A DNA stretch of 64,000 nucleotides from an uncultured Dorea sp. GTDB taxonomy: Bacteria > Bacillota > Clostridia > Lachnospirales > Lachnospiraceae. The DNA lies in NCBI GenBank assembly GCA_910580235.1, contig CAJTVU010000006.1, forward strand, positions 1 to 64,000, in the 5' to 3' direction. The notes under the pieces are model-generated. The model had not been told where the DNA came from. It ran no database searches and saw nothing but the letters and a program-made list of their open reading frames with translations. A program made the position numbers and the translations under genes. This document shows, one piece after another, positions 31,653-40,231 of this stretch. Each line of letters opens with the position of its first letter. Within the stretch, counting starts at the first letter, position 1.

Positions 31653-32819
31653 ATGTTAGAGAGATTGAGACAAGAATTTTGTGAGCTTTACGGGGCTGAC
31701 GGGGATATCCGTGCGTATTTTGCGCCAGGGCGCGTCAATCTGATTGGGGAGCATACGGACTATAATGGAGGGCATGTATTTCCGTGTGCGCTTACTTTAG
31801 GTACATATGCGGTCGCAAGGCCTCGTGAGGACAGAGTGCTTCGATTCTACTCCATGAATTTTGAGTCTTTTGGAGTCATTGAGTCAAGCCTGGACGACTT
31901 AATCCCCAGCCAGGAGGCTTCCTGGACAAATTACCCAAAGGGAGTCATGTGGGCGTTTGAAAAGAAAGGTATGAAGCTGGAGCATGGCCTTGATATTGCC
32001 ATCTGCGGGGATATCCCCAATGGTTCCGGGCTGTCGTCTTCCGCGTCCTTGGAGGTGCTGACGGGGGTGATCCTGAAAGACTTGTTTGGGTTCGACGTGT
32101 CTATGGTAGATATCGCGCTTATTGGCCAGTATTCGGAAAATAATTTTAATGGCTGTAACTGTGGCATTATGGATCAGTTTGCCAGCGCTATGGGAAAGAA
32201 AGATCATGCGATCTTCCTTGATACGAATACGCTGGATTATAAATATGCGCCGGTGATGCTGCACGACGCTAAGATCGTCATTACCAACAGTAAAGTGAAG
32301 CACAGTCTGGTGGACTCGGCCTACAATGACAGGAGGAATGAAAGCGAGAAGGCTCTTGAGGAGCTGAAAACGGTTGTGGATATCCAGACTTTGGGAGACT
32401 TGACGGAAGAGCAGTTCGAAGCCCATAAGGACGCCATTAAAGATGAAGTGCGGAAGAAAAGAGCAAAGCACGCGGTATATGAGAATCAGAGGACGATCCG
32501 CGCGCAGGAGGCGCTTAAAGATAACGACATCCTATTGTTTGGCCAGCTTATGAATGCTTCCCATGAGTCTTTGAAAAATGATTATGAAGTCTCCTGCGAG
32601 GAAATAGATATACTGGTAGATCTTGCATGGAAAGTGGAAGGAGTTATCGGCTCTCGCATCACAGGAGGCGGATTTGGCGGCTGTACAGTAAGCATTGTAA
32701 AAAATGAAGCAGTGGATACTTTTACAAGAACGCTGGAGACGGAATACATGAAGAAAGTCGGGCATAAGCCGGAGTTCTACATTGTAGATGTAGGCGAGGG
32801 CGCGAGGAAATTAAGCTGA
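31653..32819 (+). CDS. galK: Galactokinase
   Basis: Phosphorylates alpha-galactose with ATP, first Leloir step. The 388-residue GHMP kinase has the galactokinase signature GRVNLIGEHTDYNGG (about residues 28-42), the ATP loop GSGLSSSASLEV and the C-terminal GGGFGGCTVSIV. Length is normal. It lies 14 bp upstream of galT in one operon with an AGGAGAAGG site before the ATG. GalE and a transporter are not in the window. Confidence 0.95.
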   Translation: MLERLRQEFCELYGADGDIRAYFAPGRVNLIGEHTDYNGGHVFPCALTLGTYAVARPREDRVLRFYSMNFESFGVIESSLDDLIPSQEASWTNYPKGVMWAFEKKGMKLEHGLDIAICGDIPNGSGLSSSASLEVLTGVILKDLFGFDVSMVDIALIGQYSENNFNGCNCGIMDQFASAMGKKDHAIFLDTNTLDYKYAPVMLHDAKIVITNSKVKHSLVDSAYNDRRNESEKALEELKTVVDIQTLGDLTEEQFEAHKDAIKDEVRKKRAKHAVYENQRTIRAQEALKDNDILLFGQLMNASHESLKNDYEVSCEEIDILVDLAWKVEGVIGSRITGGGFGGCTVSIVKNEAVDTFTRTLETEYMKKVGHKPEFYIVDVGEGARKLS

Positions 32820-32833
32820 GGGGGAGATTAGAA

Positions 32834-34330
32834 ATGTTGTATGAAGATATTAAAAAATTAGTAGAATATGGCGTTAAGACAGGGATCACTCCTGAGTGCG
32901 AACGTATTTACACGATGAATCTTTTGCTGGAAGCATTTCAGGAAGACAGTTATGAAGATGTTGAGACGGACACGTCTTCTGTAGAAGAGGATTTGGAGAG
33001 CATCTTGAAAGCGCTGCTTGATGAGGCTGTGGCAAGGGGGATTATCGAAGACAGTATCGTATATCGTGATTTATTTGACACGAAGCTTATGAATTGCCTT
33101 ATGCCGAGGCCGGCGCAGGTGCAGGCGGAGTTTGCAAGGCTCTATGAGAAATCCCCGGAGGCGGCTACAGAATATTACTATAAGTTCAGCCAGGACAGTG
33201 ATTATATCCGGCGTTATCGCGTGAAAAAAGATATGAAATGGAAAGCGGCTTCTCCTTATGGAGAGATAGATATTACAGTCAACCTTTCCAAGCCGGAGAA
33301 AGACCCGAAAGCGATCGCGGCGGCGAAGAACGCGAAGGCGAGCGCATACCCCAAATGCCAGCTCTGTATGGAAAATGAAGGATATGCCGGACGCGTAAAC
33401 CATCCTGCCCGGGAGAACCACCGTATTATCCCTGTCACGATCAATGGCAGTGCATGGGGATTCCAGTATTCTCCATATGTATATTACAACGAGCATTGTA
33501 TCGTGTTTAATGGAGAACATACGCCAATGAAAATTGACAGGGCGGCATTTACGAAGCTTTTTGATTTCGTAAAGCTGTTCCCGCATTACTTCCTTGGATC
33601 GAATGCCGATCTCCCGATCGTAGGCGGCTCTATTTTAAGCCACGATCATTTCCAGGGCGGGCATTACACTTTCGCCATGGCGAAAGCGCCGATAGAACAG
33701 AGCGTGGCTATACCCGGATATGAGGACGTGGAGGCGGGGATCGTCAAATGGCCGTTGTCGGTGCTTCGCATCCGGCATAAAGATGAGAAGAGGCTGATAG
33801 ATCTGGCGGAGCGTGTGCTGGATCGCTGGCGTTCTTATACAGACGAGGAAGCCTTTATTTTTGCAGAGACAGAAGGAGAGCCGCACAACACGATTACTCC
33901 GATCGCCCGCAAAGTCGGCGATACATATGAGCTTGACCTGACGCTTAGAAATAATATTACGACCGCGGAGCATCCGCTGGGAGTCTATCATCCTCATGCA
34001 CAGTATCACAATATTAAGAAAGAGAATATCGGCCTGATCGAAGTTATGGGGCTTGCAGTCCTGCCTGCCAGGCTGAAAGAAGAACTGGAATTGCTGTCTG
34101 CCTATATTATAAGCGGGAAAGATGTAAAAGAAGATGAGAAGACCGCCAAACATGCTGATTGGGTCGCAGCATTCCTGCCGAAGTATGATGAGATTACAGA
34201 AAATAACGTGATGGATATATTGAAGAAAGAAGTGGGCGAAGTCTTTGTCCACGTATTAGAAGACGCAGGCGTGTACAAATGCACTCCCGAAGGCCGGGAA
34301 GCATTCATGAGATTTATAAAGACGGTCTAA
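32834..34330 (+). CDS. galT: Galactose-1-phosphate uridylyltransferase, class II
   Basis: Exchanges UMP between UDP-glucose and galactose-1-phosphate. The 498-residue size and LSHDHFQGG active-site segment (equivalent of HxHxQ, at about residue 272) mark the Firmicute class II enzymes rather than the shorter E. coli type. Also visible are PKCQLCMENEGYAGRVNHPARENHR and VYHPHAQYHNIKKENIGLIEVMG. It closes the galKT operon; the following palindrome acts as a shared terminator with convergent pdxK. Confidence 0.93.
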   Translation: MLYEDIKKLVEYGVKTGITPECERIYTMNLLLEAFQEDSYEDVETDTSSVEEDLESILKALLDEAVARGIIEDSIVYRDLFDTKLMNCLMPRPAQVQAEFARLYEKSPEAATEYYYKFSQDSDYIRRYRVKKDMKWKAASPYGEIDITVNLSKPEKDPKAIAAAKNAKASAYPKCQLCMENEGYAGRVNHPARENHRIIPVTINGSAWGFQYSPYVYYNEHCIVFNGEHTPMKIDRAAFTKLFDFVKLFPHYFLGSNADLPIVGGSILSHDHFQGGHYTFAMAKAPIEQSVAIPGYEDVEAGIVKWPLSVLRIRHKDEKRLIDLAERVLDRWRSYTDEEAFIFAETEGEPHNTITPIARKVGDTYELDLTLRNNITTAEHPLGVYHPHAQYHNIKKENIGLIEVMGLAVLPARLKEELELLSAYIISGKDVKEDEKTAKHADWVAAFLPKYDEITENNVMDILKKEVGEVFVHVLEDAGVYKCTPEGREAFMRFIKTV

Positions 34331-34344
34331 TTGGGGACAGGGCA

Positions 34345-34396
34345 AAGCAAATCTGGGACGGGGTAAATTTAATTTTGCCCCGTCCCCAATTTGCTT
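34345..34396. terminator. GGGACGGGG palindrome between galT and pdxK
   Basis: Near-perfect inverted repeat: left arm starts AAGCAAATCTGGGACGGGG, right arm is GCCCCGTCCCCAATTTGCTT. A further GGGGACAGGGCAAAGCAA fragment precedes it. The pdxK reading frame runs into it and takes its final residues (LGTGQN) and stop from it. Confidence 0.75.
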
Positions 34397-35241
34397 AAAT
34401 ATTTTTCGTAATTTACCCCGTCGTTTTCTGGAATTTGTTCTCTGACGGAGTCTTTGATAGCGGCTTCCAGGAAATCACCGGCTCGATGGATCGTGTCGGG
34501 GATCGTATCGCCTCTTGCGACGCCCGCCGCTACACAAGATGCAAAAAGGTCTCCTGTGCCAGAATAGCTTTTGCCTATATAGGGGACAAAGTAAAAGAAG
34601 GTTTCTTCTCCTGTTACATAGAGATTGCCGATTTGGCTTATCCCTTGCTTGTCTGTGAAATGTACCCCGGTTATGATAATGTGTCTGGGGCCGTCCTTCC
34701 CAAAGGAAAGGGCTGTCTGGCGCAGGATTTTTATAATCTCTTTTTTTGACCCGCGCCGTCTGGAGAGCTTCTGGATATGTGCGAAGTCTATGTCGGCAAG
34801 CAGGCACAGTTCAGTCACATTGGGCGTGATAATGTCGGCCTTTCTTGAAAGTATTTTCATTTGCTCCAGAAGAGTTGGAGTGAACGTGTCGTATTTTACG
34901 CCGTCATCGCCCATGATAGGATCTACAAGAAGGAAGGCACCGGGCGTGCCAAATGTCTCGATAAAGCGGAATATTTCGTGGATCTGCGCTTCGCTCGCTA
35001 CGAATCCCGTATAGATCCCATCAAATGTCTGTCCCATCTTCTCCCATTCCCGGCGGAAATGTTCCATATGATCTGTACAGTCAGAAAGATAGTAGCTTGG
35101 ATATTCTGTCTGTGCAGTCAATATGGCCGTAGGGAGGGGGCACGGCTGCACGCCCATCGCTGAGATTACAGAGATGGCGGCAGTGAGGGAACAACGGCCA
35201 AAGCCGGATAAATCATTAATGACAGCAATCTTTTTCGCCAT
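34369..35241 (-). CDS. Pyridoxamine/pyridoxal kinase
   Basis: Phosphorylates B6 vitamers to salvage pyridoxal phosphate. The 290-residue ribokinase-fold protein has the N-terminal INDLSGFGRCSL, VDPIMGDDG near the middle, TPNVTEL and the C-terminal catalytic KSYSGTGDLFAS (anion hole and base Asp). The start was put at 35241, after an AAAGG site; a longer frame lacks one. The C-terminal six residues are derived from the intergenic palindrome and are unlikely to be ancestral. Convergent with galT. Confidence 0.93.
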   Translation of the reverse strand: MAKKIAVINDLSGFGRCSLTAAISVISAMGVQPCPLPTAILTAQTEYPSYYLSDCTDHMEHFRREWEKMGQTFDGIYTGFVASEAQIHEIFRFIETFGTPGAFLLVDPIMGDDGVKYDTFTPTLLEQMKILSRKADIITPNVTELCLLADIDFAHIQKLSRRRGSKKEIIKILRQTALSFGKDGPRHIIITGVHFTDKQGISQIGNLYVTGEETFFYFVPYIGKSYSGTGDLFASCVAAGVARGDTIPDTIHRAGDFLEAAIKDSVREQIPENDGVNYEKYLSKLGTGQN

Positions 35242-35457
35242 GGTAAATAACCTTTCTATATATGTCATTTTTTAATCTTATCATCAGGCTGGCATTTTTA
35301 AAAATGCCACATATGACAAAATGAAACATGCCAGAGAAATAGATGATTTGATTTTTGGATATTTTCAATCTTTTATGAGCGTTTCTGTGATTTCACAGTT
35401 GACATTAATGGAAATATGAGATATAATAAATTTCGCTGTGAAAGGCATTTATATTGT

Positions 35458-35531
35458 GTGGGCGTAGCTCAGCTGGATAGAGCGTTTGGCTACGGACCAA
35501 AAGGTCGGGGGTTCGAATCCTCTCGCCCACG
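35458..35531 (+). tRNA. tRNA-Arg(ACG)
   Basis: Acceptor GTGGGCG/CGCCCAC, anticodon loop CTACGGA (anticodon ACG), TTCGAAT T-loop and discriminator G. Followed by its own terminator. Confidence 0.95.
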
Positions 35532-35538
35532 TAGAAGG

Positions 35539-35575
35539 GCCTCTTATGGGTAAGCTTATCCATAAGAGGCTTTTT
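35539..35575 (+). terminator. Terminator after tRNA-Arg
   Basis: GCCTCTTATGG pairs with CCATAAGAGGC, then TTTTTC. Confidence 0.88.
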
Positions 35576-35599
35576 CTTATCATATGGGAAATTTCGTTC

Positions 35600-35644
35600 T
35601 CTATATGATAAGAACCCTCCGGGAGGATGCGCGCTCGTGCGAGC
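35600..35644 (+). repeat. Dispersed repeat, copy B
   Basis: Second copy of the sequence at 5902-5944: CTATATGATAA, hairpin CCTC-CGG-GAGG, then ATGCGCGCTCG and CGAG. The stretch from 35645 to 35753 shows no gene. Confidence 0.6.
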
Positions 35645-35753
35645 AGAAAATGTCACTGCGTGACCGCACTCGGCGCAGCAAAGCTGTCAAGTCCCTCAGG
35701 AGTGAGGGATTTATGGGGCTGAAGCAGACTTGTCCGCTTTGATCTTATGCTAT

Positions 35754-36638
35754 TTATATTTCTTCAGAAGTACAGATAATAAGCTCGCTTCCGATCCCGT
35801 TCAGCTCAATAATATTGTCTGCGCCGGGAAGAGAGAAGCTCTCTGTCTGTTTTCCGTTTTTTTCATAAGAAATGTTTGTTCCGATGCCTTTTTTGACGGC
35901 GGTAAAGGCTGTCCCTTTTGGAAGATGGATCTTTGAGGCTGCCGATACCTGGTTAATATTGATCTCGCCATTCAGGGAAGAGCAGACTATATTCATGTCG
36001 AGATTGCAGTCGATTTCTACTGTTGCGATGACATCTGTCAGTTTGATATTTTGTGTCTTTATATCGAGTTCAATGCTGTCGCATTCCAGAGAGGATATGT
36101 CCACTGTTGCTGCACTGGCGGCACATTCGATTTTACGTATATAAGGCGTTGGGATCTGGACAAAGATGGTAAGCGCCTCTTTTGCTTCTGCTTTTGTCGC
36201 TCCATTCTTGCGGCTCACATCTACGTCAATCCGCTTTTTCGTGTCGTCAAGCCTCACTTTGAAATCGCTTTGCAGTGTAGAAAGTGTATTGGATGCAAGG
36301 CGTACGCGGATCTTTTCGCCTTCATATCCAGATATCACAAGCAGTTTTGCGTCTCCCAGCTTCATATCATAATTCTTCTGTTCGCTAATATCGTATTCCG
36401 TGATGCTTTCGAACAGGAAATCAGACGGCCTCTTTATCCCTTTCTCGTTTGACAGCAGCTCGTCGATGGAAATGCCAAACAGAGCGGAGATTGCCATGAT
36501 ATTCTCAATATCGGGCATTCCTGTGCCCGTTTCCCATTTTGTAATGGCCTGCCTTGAGACGCCCAGCTTTTCTGCCAATTTTTCCTGTGACATGCCCGCC
36601 TGGCGGCGGCACATTCTTAATTTTTCTGCGAACGTCAT
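35754..36638 (-). CDS. XRE regulator with DUF4097-like beta domain
   Basis: 294 residues. An N-terminal helix-turn-helix (residues about 5-60, SQEKLAEKLGVSRQAITKWE) is followed by a linker and a long beta-rich domain (about 85-290) with repeating short strands such as SIELDIKTQNIKLTDV and NGEININQVSAAS, typical of DUF4097 adhesin-like beta-helices. No membrane segment was seen. The start was placed at 36638, 8 nt after GGGAGG. The signal bound by the beta domain is unknown. It is a solitary gene, divergent from glpK. Confidence 0.85.
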   Translation of the reverse strand: MTFAEKLRMCRRQAGMSQEKLAEKLGVSRQAITKWETGTGMPDIENIMAISALFGISIDELLSNEKGIKRPSDFLFESITEYDISEQKNYDMKLGDAKLLVISGYEGEKIRVRLASNTLSTLQSDFKVRLDDTKKRIDVDVSRKNGATKAEAKEALTIFVQIPTPYIRKIECAASAATVDISSLECDSIELDIKTQNIKLTDVIATVEIDCNLDMNIVCSSLNGEININQVSAASKIHLPKGTAFTAVKKGIGTNISYEKNGKQTESFSLPGADNIIELNGIGSELIICTSEEI

Positions 36639-36805
36639 GTCCATGACCTCCCTTATTTTTTTACAAGTATAGAAAATCGCACTTTACATTAAAAGCAAAG
36701 AGAGATTACATTTGAGATATTCTTGCTACTTTGCGTAGCATTTTTTCCTTCTGAAAATATCATTCACCTTCCAAGCATAAAAGTCAAGGCAATTCTTTCA
36801 GGCTC

Positions 36806-36835
36806 TTGTAAACTGATGGTAAATACTGTTACAAT
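36806..36835 (+). promoter_or_regulatory. Promoter of glpK
   Basis: TTGTAA, 18 nt, TACAAT, about 33 bp before the start codon. Confidence 0.55.
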
Positions 36836-36868
36836 AAAGATAATATAGAAAACGGGAGAGGTGGGCCT

Positions 36869-38371
36869 ATGGCAAGATATATTATGGCGCTGGATGCAGG
36901 GACAACGAGCAATCGCTGCATTCTTTTCAATGAGAAGGGAGAGATATGCAGTGTGGCGCAAAAGGAATTTACACAGTATTTCCCAAAGCCGGGATGGGTA
37001 GAGCATGACGCGGACGAGATATGGTCTACTCAGCTGGGAGTAGCGGTGGAAGCTATGAGCAAGATTGGCGCGTCGGCTGGAGACATTGCTGCGATTGGGA
37101 TTACGAACCAGAGGGAGACAGCCATCGTGTGGGATAAGAAGACAGGGGAGCCGGTGTGCCGCGCCATCGTATGGCAGTGCCGCAGGACGGCAGAGTACTG
37201 CGACCGCTTAAAAGAGGACGGATATACGGAGCTCTTCCGAAAGAAGACAGGATTGATTATTGACGCATATTTTTCTGGAACGAAGGTAAAATGGATCCTG
37301 GACAATGTAGAAGGCGTCCGGGAGAAGGCAGAGAAAGGCGAGGTTCTGTTTGGAACGGTGGAGACGTGGCTGATCTGGAAGCTGACGAAAGGGAGAGTCC
37401 ATGTGACAGACTACTCGAATGCTTCCCGGACTATGCTTTTTAATATCAGCACTTTACAGTGGGACAGGGAGATTCTGGATCTGATTGGGATCCCGGAAGC
37501 GATGCTGCCGAAGGTGCAGCCGTCCAGCTGCATTTACGGGGAAGCGGACGCGTCCTTTTTTGGCGGGGCGATCCCCATCGGCGGGGCTGCCGGGGATCAG
37601 CAATCGGCCTTGTTCGGGCAGACTTGCTTTAGCCCGGGGGAAGCGAAGAACACATATGGGACAGGATGTTTTCTTCTTATGAATACGGGAGAGAAGCCTG
37701 TGTTTTCTGAAAATGGCCTTCTGACTACGATCGCATGGGGGCTTGGCGGAAAAGTAGAATACGCGCTGGAAGGGTCTATCTTTGTGGCAGGGGCGGCGAT
37801 CCAGTGGCTGCGCGACGAGATGCGTCTGATTGACTCAGCGGCGGACTCGGAATATATGGCACAAAAAGAAAAAGATACGAACGGATGCTATGTAGTCCCT
37901 GCCTTTACAGGGCTGGGAGCCCCGCATTGGGATCAGTACGCGAGAGGGACGATCGTAGGGATTACGCGGGGAGTGAATAAATATCACATTATCCGCGCTA
38001 CGTTGGAGTCCCTTGCTTATCAGGTGAACGATGTAGTGAGGGCGATGGAAGCAGATGCAGAGCTTACATTACAGTCTTTGAAAGTGGACGGCGGCGCAAG
38101 CGCAAATAATTTCCTGATGCAGGCGCAGGCGGATTTGAGCGGCGCTCCAGTGGAGAGGCCTGCCTGCATCGAGACTACCGCCATGGGGGCGGCGTATCTT
38201 GCAGGGCTTGCAGTAGGGTACTGGAGCGGCAAGGAAGATGTAAGGGCAAACTGTAAGGCGGATCGTATCTTCCGGCCTTCCATAGAGGAAGGAGAGCGGG
38301 AAAAGAGGATAAAAGGATGGAAGAAAGCTGTGACATATGCATATGACTGGGCCAGAGAGGGAGAGGACTGA
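36869..38371 (+). CDS. glpK: Glycerol kinase
   Basis: Makes glycerol-3-phosphate from glycerol and ATP. The 500-residue FGGY kinase shows the N-terminal ALDAGTTSNRCILF, TNQRET, WQCRRT, the GAAGDQQSALFGQ loop, YGTGCFLLMNTG and the C-terminal FGGY signature GGASANNFLMQAQADL. Length is standard. The neighbouring small gene is a fragment of the DUF1667 protein that usually accompanies the glycerol-3-phosphate dehydrogenase operon, so this locus may have lost the genes between. No glycerol facilitator is present. Confidence 0.95.
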   Translation: MARYIMALDAGTTSNRCILFNEKGEICSVAQKEFTQYFPKPGWVEHDADEIWSTQLGVAVEAMSKIGASAGDIAAIGITNQRETAIVWDKKTGEPVCRAIVWQCRRTAEYCDRLKEDGYTELFRKKTGLIIDAYFSGTKVKWILDNVEGVREKAEKGEVLFGTVETWLIWKLTKGRVHVTDYSNASRTMLFNISTLQWDREILDLIGIPEAMLPKVQPSSCIYGEADASFFGGAIPIGGAAGDQQSALFGQTCFSPGEAKNTYGTGCFLLMNTGEKPVFSENGLLTTIAWGLGGKVEYALEGSIFVAGAAIQWLRDEMRLIDSAADSEYMAQKEKDTNGCYVVPAFTGLGAPHWDQYARGTIVGITRGVNKYHIIRATLESLAYQVNDVVRAMEADAELTLQSLKVDGGASANNFLMQAQADLSGAPVERPACIETTAMGAAYLAGLAVGYWSGKEDVRANCKADRIFRPSIEEGEREKRIKGWKKAVTYAYDWAREGED

Positions 38372-38373
38372 TC

Positions 38374-38526
38374 ATGGAGAAGATGGAGATAACCTGCAAA
38401 GCGTGCAAGAACGGCTGCTCGCTGGAAGTGGAATATGAAGATGGGGAGGTGCTGGATGTCACGGGGAACGGTTGTATGAAAGGGATGATATTCGCACAAG
38501 GCGAGGTTAACAAATTGGATATTTGA
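38374..38526 (+). pseudogene. Truncated DUF1667 protein
   Basis: 50 residues starting MEKMEITCKACKNGC with a later GNGCMKGM: the N-terminal four-cysteine part of DUF1667 proteins, which are normally about 110-125 residues and are encoded with GlpK and an anaerobic glycerol-3-phosphate oxidoreductase. The frame stops right after the last cysteine block, where the family continues. GAGAGG stands upstream of the ATG, so it may still be translated. It starts 2 nt after glpK. Confidence 0.65.
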
Positions 38527-38554
38527 TGAGATGAGGAGAAGTGACAAATTTTAA

Positions 38555-38583
38555 TGGACAATTTTGTTGAAATGTAATAAAAT
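38555..38583 (+). promoter_or_regulatory. Promoter of the first phosphofructokinase gene
   Basis: TGGACA, 17 nt, TAAAAT, 60 bp before the start codon. Confidence 0.6.
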
Positions 38584-38643
38584 AGTCATACTGATTATTA
38601 TAAGCTTTTATAAGGAATTAAGGAGAAGAAAGGAATTAACAGT

Positions 38644-39891
38644 ATGAAGAAGAATGTAATCGTAGGACAGTCTGGAGGGCCGACAGCGGCCATCAATTCA
38701 AGCCTTGCAGGCGTGTACCGCACCGCGAAAGACCGGGGGGCGAATAAAGTATACGGAATGCTTCATGGCGTTCAGGGGCTGCTGGAGGAGAGGTATATCG
38801 ACCTTGCAGACCATATTAAGACAGAATTGGATGCAGAGCTCTTAAAGAGGACTCCTGCCGCGTTCCTTGGCTCATGCCGCTATAAGCTGCCGGAGATCCA
38901 TGAGAACAAGGAAGTTTATGAAAGGATCTTTGAAGTCTTGAATAAGCTGGAGATTGAGGCGTTCATCTATATCGGCGGAAATGATTCTATGGACACGATT
39001 AAGAAATTGTCAGATTACGCTATTATTACGGGACATCCGACAAGGTTCATCGGCTGCCCGAAGACGATTGATAACGATCTTGCGCTTACAGACCACACGC
39101 CGGGATTCGGAAGCGCTGCGAAATACATTGGCACATCTATGAAGGAAGTGATCCGTGACAGCTTCTGCCTGGAGTACAGCAAAGGGCTTGTATCTATCGT
39201 AGAGATAATGGGAAGGAACGCAGGGTGGCTTACGGGAGCGGCGGCGCTTGCGGAAGGCGAGGACTGCGACGGGCCGGATCTTATCTATCTTCCGGAGCTT
39301 CCATTCGATTTGGAGAAATTTGGTGATAAGGTCAGGAAGCTTCTTGAAAAGAAGACATCTGTTGTTGTCGCAGTGTCTGAAGGGATCCAGACGCTGGACG
39401 GAAGATATGTATGCGAGCTTGGAAGCAGCGTAGACTTTGTAGATGCATTCGGGCACAAGCAGCTGTCAGGAACAGCATCTTATCTTGCAAGCTATATTGC
39501 AGGAGAGATCGGATGCAAGACGCGCTCCATTGAGTTTAGCACGTTACAGCGTTCTGCATCACACTCTTCATCACGTGTAGATATCCTTGAGGCATATCAG
39601 GTAGGCGGCGCGGCAGTAAAAGCTGCGGATGAAGGAGACTCAGGAAAGATGGTCGTACTGCAGAGGCTGTCCGACGATCCATACCAGTGCGGGACAGAAG
39701 TAAAAGACGTACACAAGATCGCCAATGATGAGAAGCTCGTTCCAAGAGAGTGGGTAAATGAAGAAGGGACTTATGTAACAAATGAATTCATCTCTTATGT
39801 GAGGCCACTGATCCAGGGAGACGTATCTCCGGTAATGGTAGACGGGATCCCGAGACATCTGTACACTCCGAAGGAACTGAGCGAGAGATAA
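38644..39891 (+). CDS. PPi-type 6-phosphofructokinase, paralog 1
   Basis: Phosphorylates fructose-6-phosphate in glycolysis. 415 residues with VGQSGGPTAAIN, IGGNDSMDT, CPKTIDNDL, GFGSAAKYI and EIMGRNAGWL. ATP-dependent enzymes have GGDGS and PGTIDND; the lysine in PKTIDND and the aspartate in GGNDS are the residues that favour pyrophosphate as phosphoryl donor. It has its own promoter and ends at a large GGGGACGGGG hairpin terminator. A paralog about 60 percent alike by eye lies on the other strand 4.4 kb away. Confidence 0.88.
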   Translation: MKKNVIVGQSGGPTAAINSSLAGVYRTAKDRGANKVYGMLHGVQGLLEERYIDLADHIKTELDAELLKRTPAAFLGSCRYKLPEIHENKEVYERIFEVLNKLEIEAFIYIGGNDSMDTIKKLSDYAIITGHPTRFIGCPKTIDNDLALTDHTPGFGSAAKYIGTSMKEVIRDSFCLEYSKGLVSIVEIMGRNAGWLTGAAALAEGEDCDGPDLIYLPELPFDLEKFGDKVRKLLEKKTSVVVAVSEGIQTLDGRYVCELGSSVDFVDAFGHKQLSGTASYLASYIAGEIGCKTRSIEFSTLQRSASHSSSRVDILEAYQVGGAAVKAADEGDSGKMVVLQRLSDDPYQCGTEVKDVHKIANDEKLVPREWVNEEGTYVTNEFISYVRPLIQGDVSPVMVDGIPRHLYTPKELSER

Positions 39892-39910
39892 CAGAATAAA
39901 AGATAAGCTG

Positions 39911-40063
39911 CAGGGGACGGGGGTATTCCGAGCAGGGACACTGCGAAAGCGGTGTCCCTGCGAAGGAATAGCCCCGTCCCTGACTTTTTTCCAGGGTTCT
40001 TGCAGGAAGCGCACTGCGAAAGCGGTGTCCCTGAGAAGGAATAGCCCCGTCCCTGACTTTTTT
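39911..40063 (+). repeat. GGGGACGGGG hairpin unit and half copy
   Basis: Unit 1 (39911-39990) folds as nested stems: CAGGGGACGGGG/CCCCGTCCCTG, ATTCC/GGAAT and CAGGGACAC/GTGTCCCTG around TGCGAAAGCG, then TTTTTT, so it works as the terminator of the phosphofructokinase gene. Unit 2 (about 40008-40063) repeats only the right half, ending in the same CCCCGTCCCTGACTTTTTT. The rest of the stretch to 40231 holds no gene. Confidence 0.8.
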
Positions 40064-40231
40064 CGGGCTTCCGTGCAACGTTTCGAGGCTTGCCTTTTTA
40101 TACAGGGGACAGTATAATGTAGACACTCTATTAAATCCGGTTTTTATTCTTTGTGTTCACAAGCAATATCAAAAACCAATCGAAGCATATTTCCAAAAGA
40201 AGAAAATTTAAGATGAACCGAGGTGGTGAGG

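Noticed and set aside
35405..35656. Minus-strand frame containing RTPDLLVRSQTLYP
   Set aside because: This is the antisense of tRNA-Arg plus the dispersed repeat; such frames arise at many tRNA genes and are not proteins.
36724..36746. Small hairpin TGCTAC/GTAGCA followed by TTTTTT upstream of glpK
   Set aside because: No plus-strand gene ends before it; a 6-bp stem in an A+T-rich region is not enough to call a terminator or attenuator.
39911..40063. Possible CRISPR-like tandem repeat
   Set aside because: The units are nested hairpins with T-runs and no regular spacers; they are terminators/REP-like elements. I saw no CRISPR array or insertion sequence in the window.
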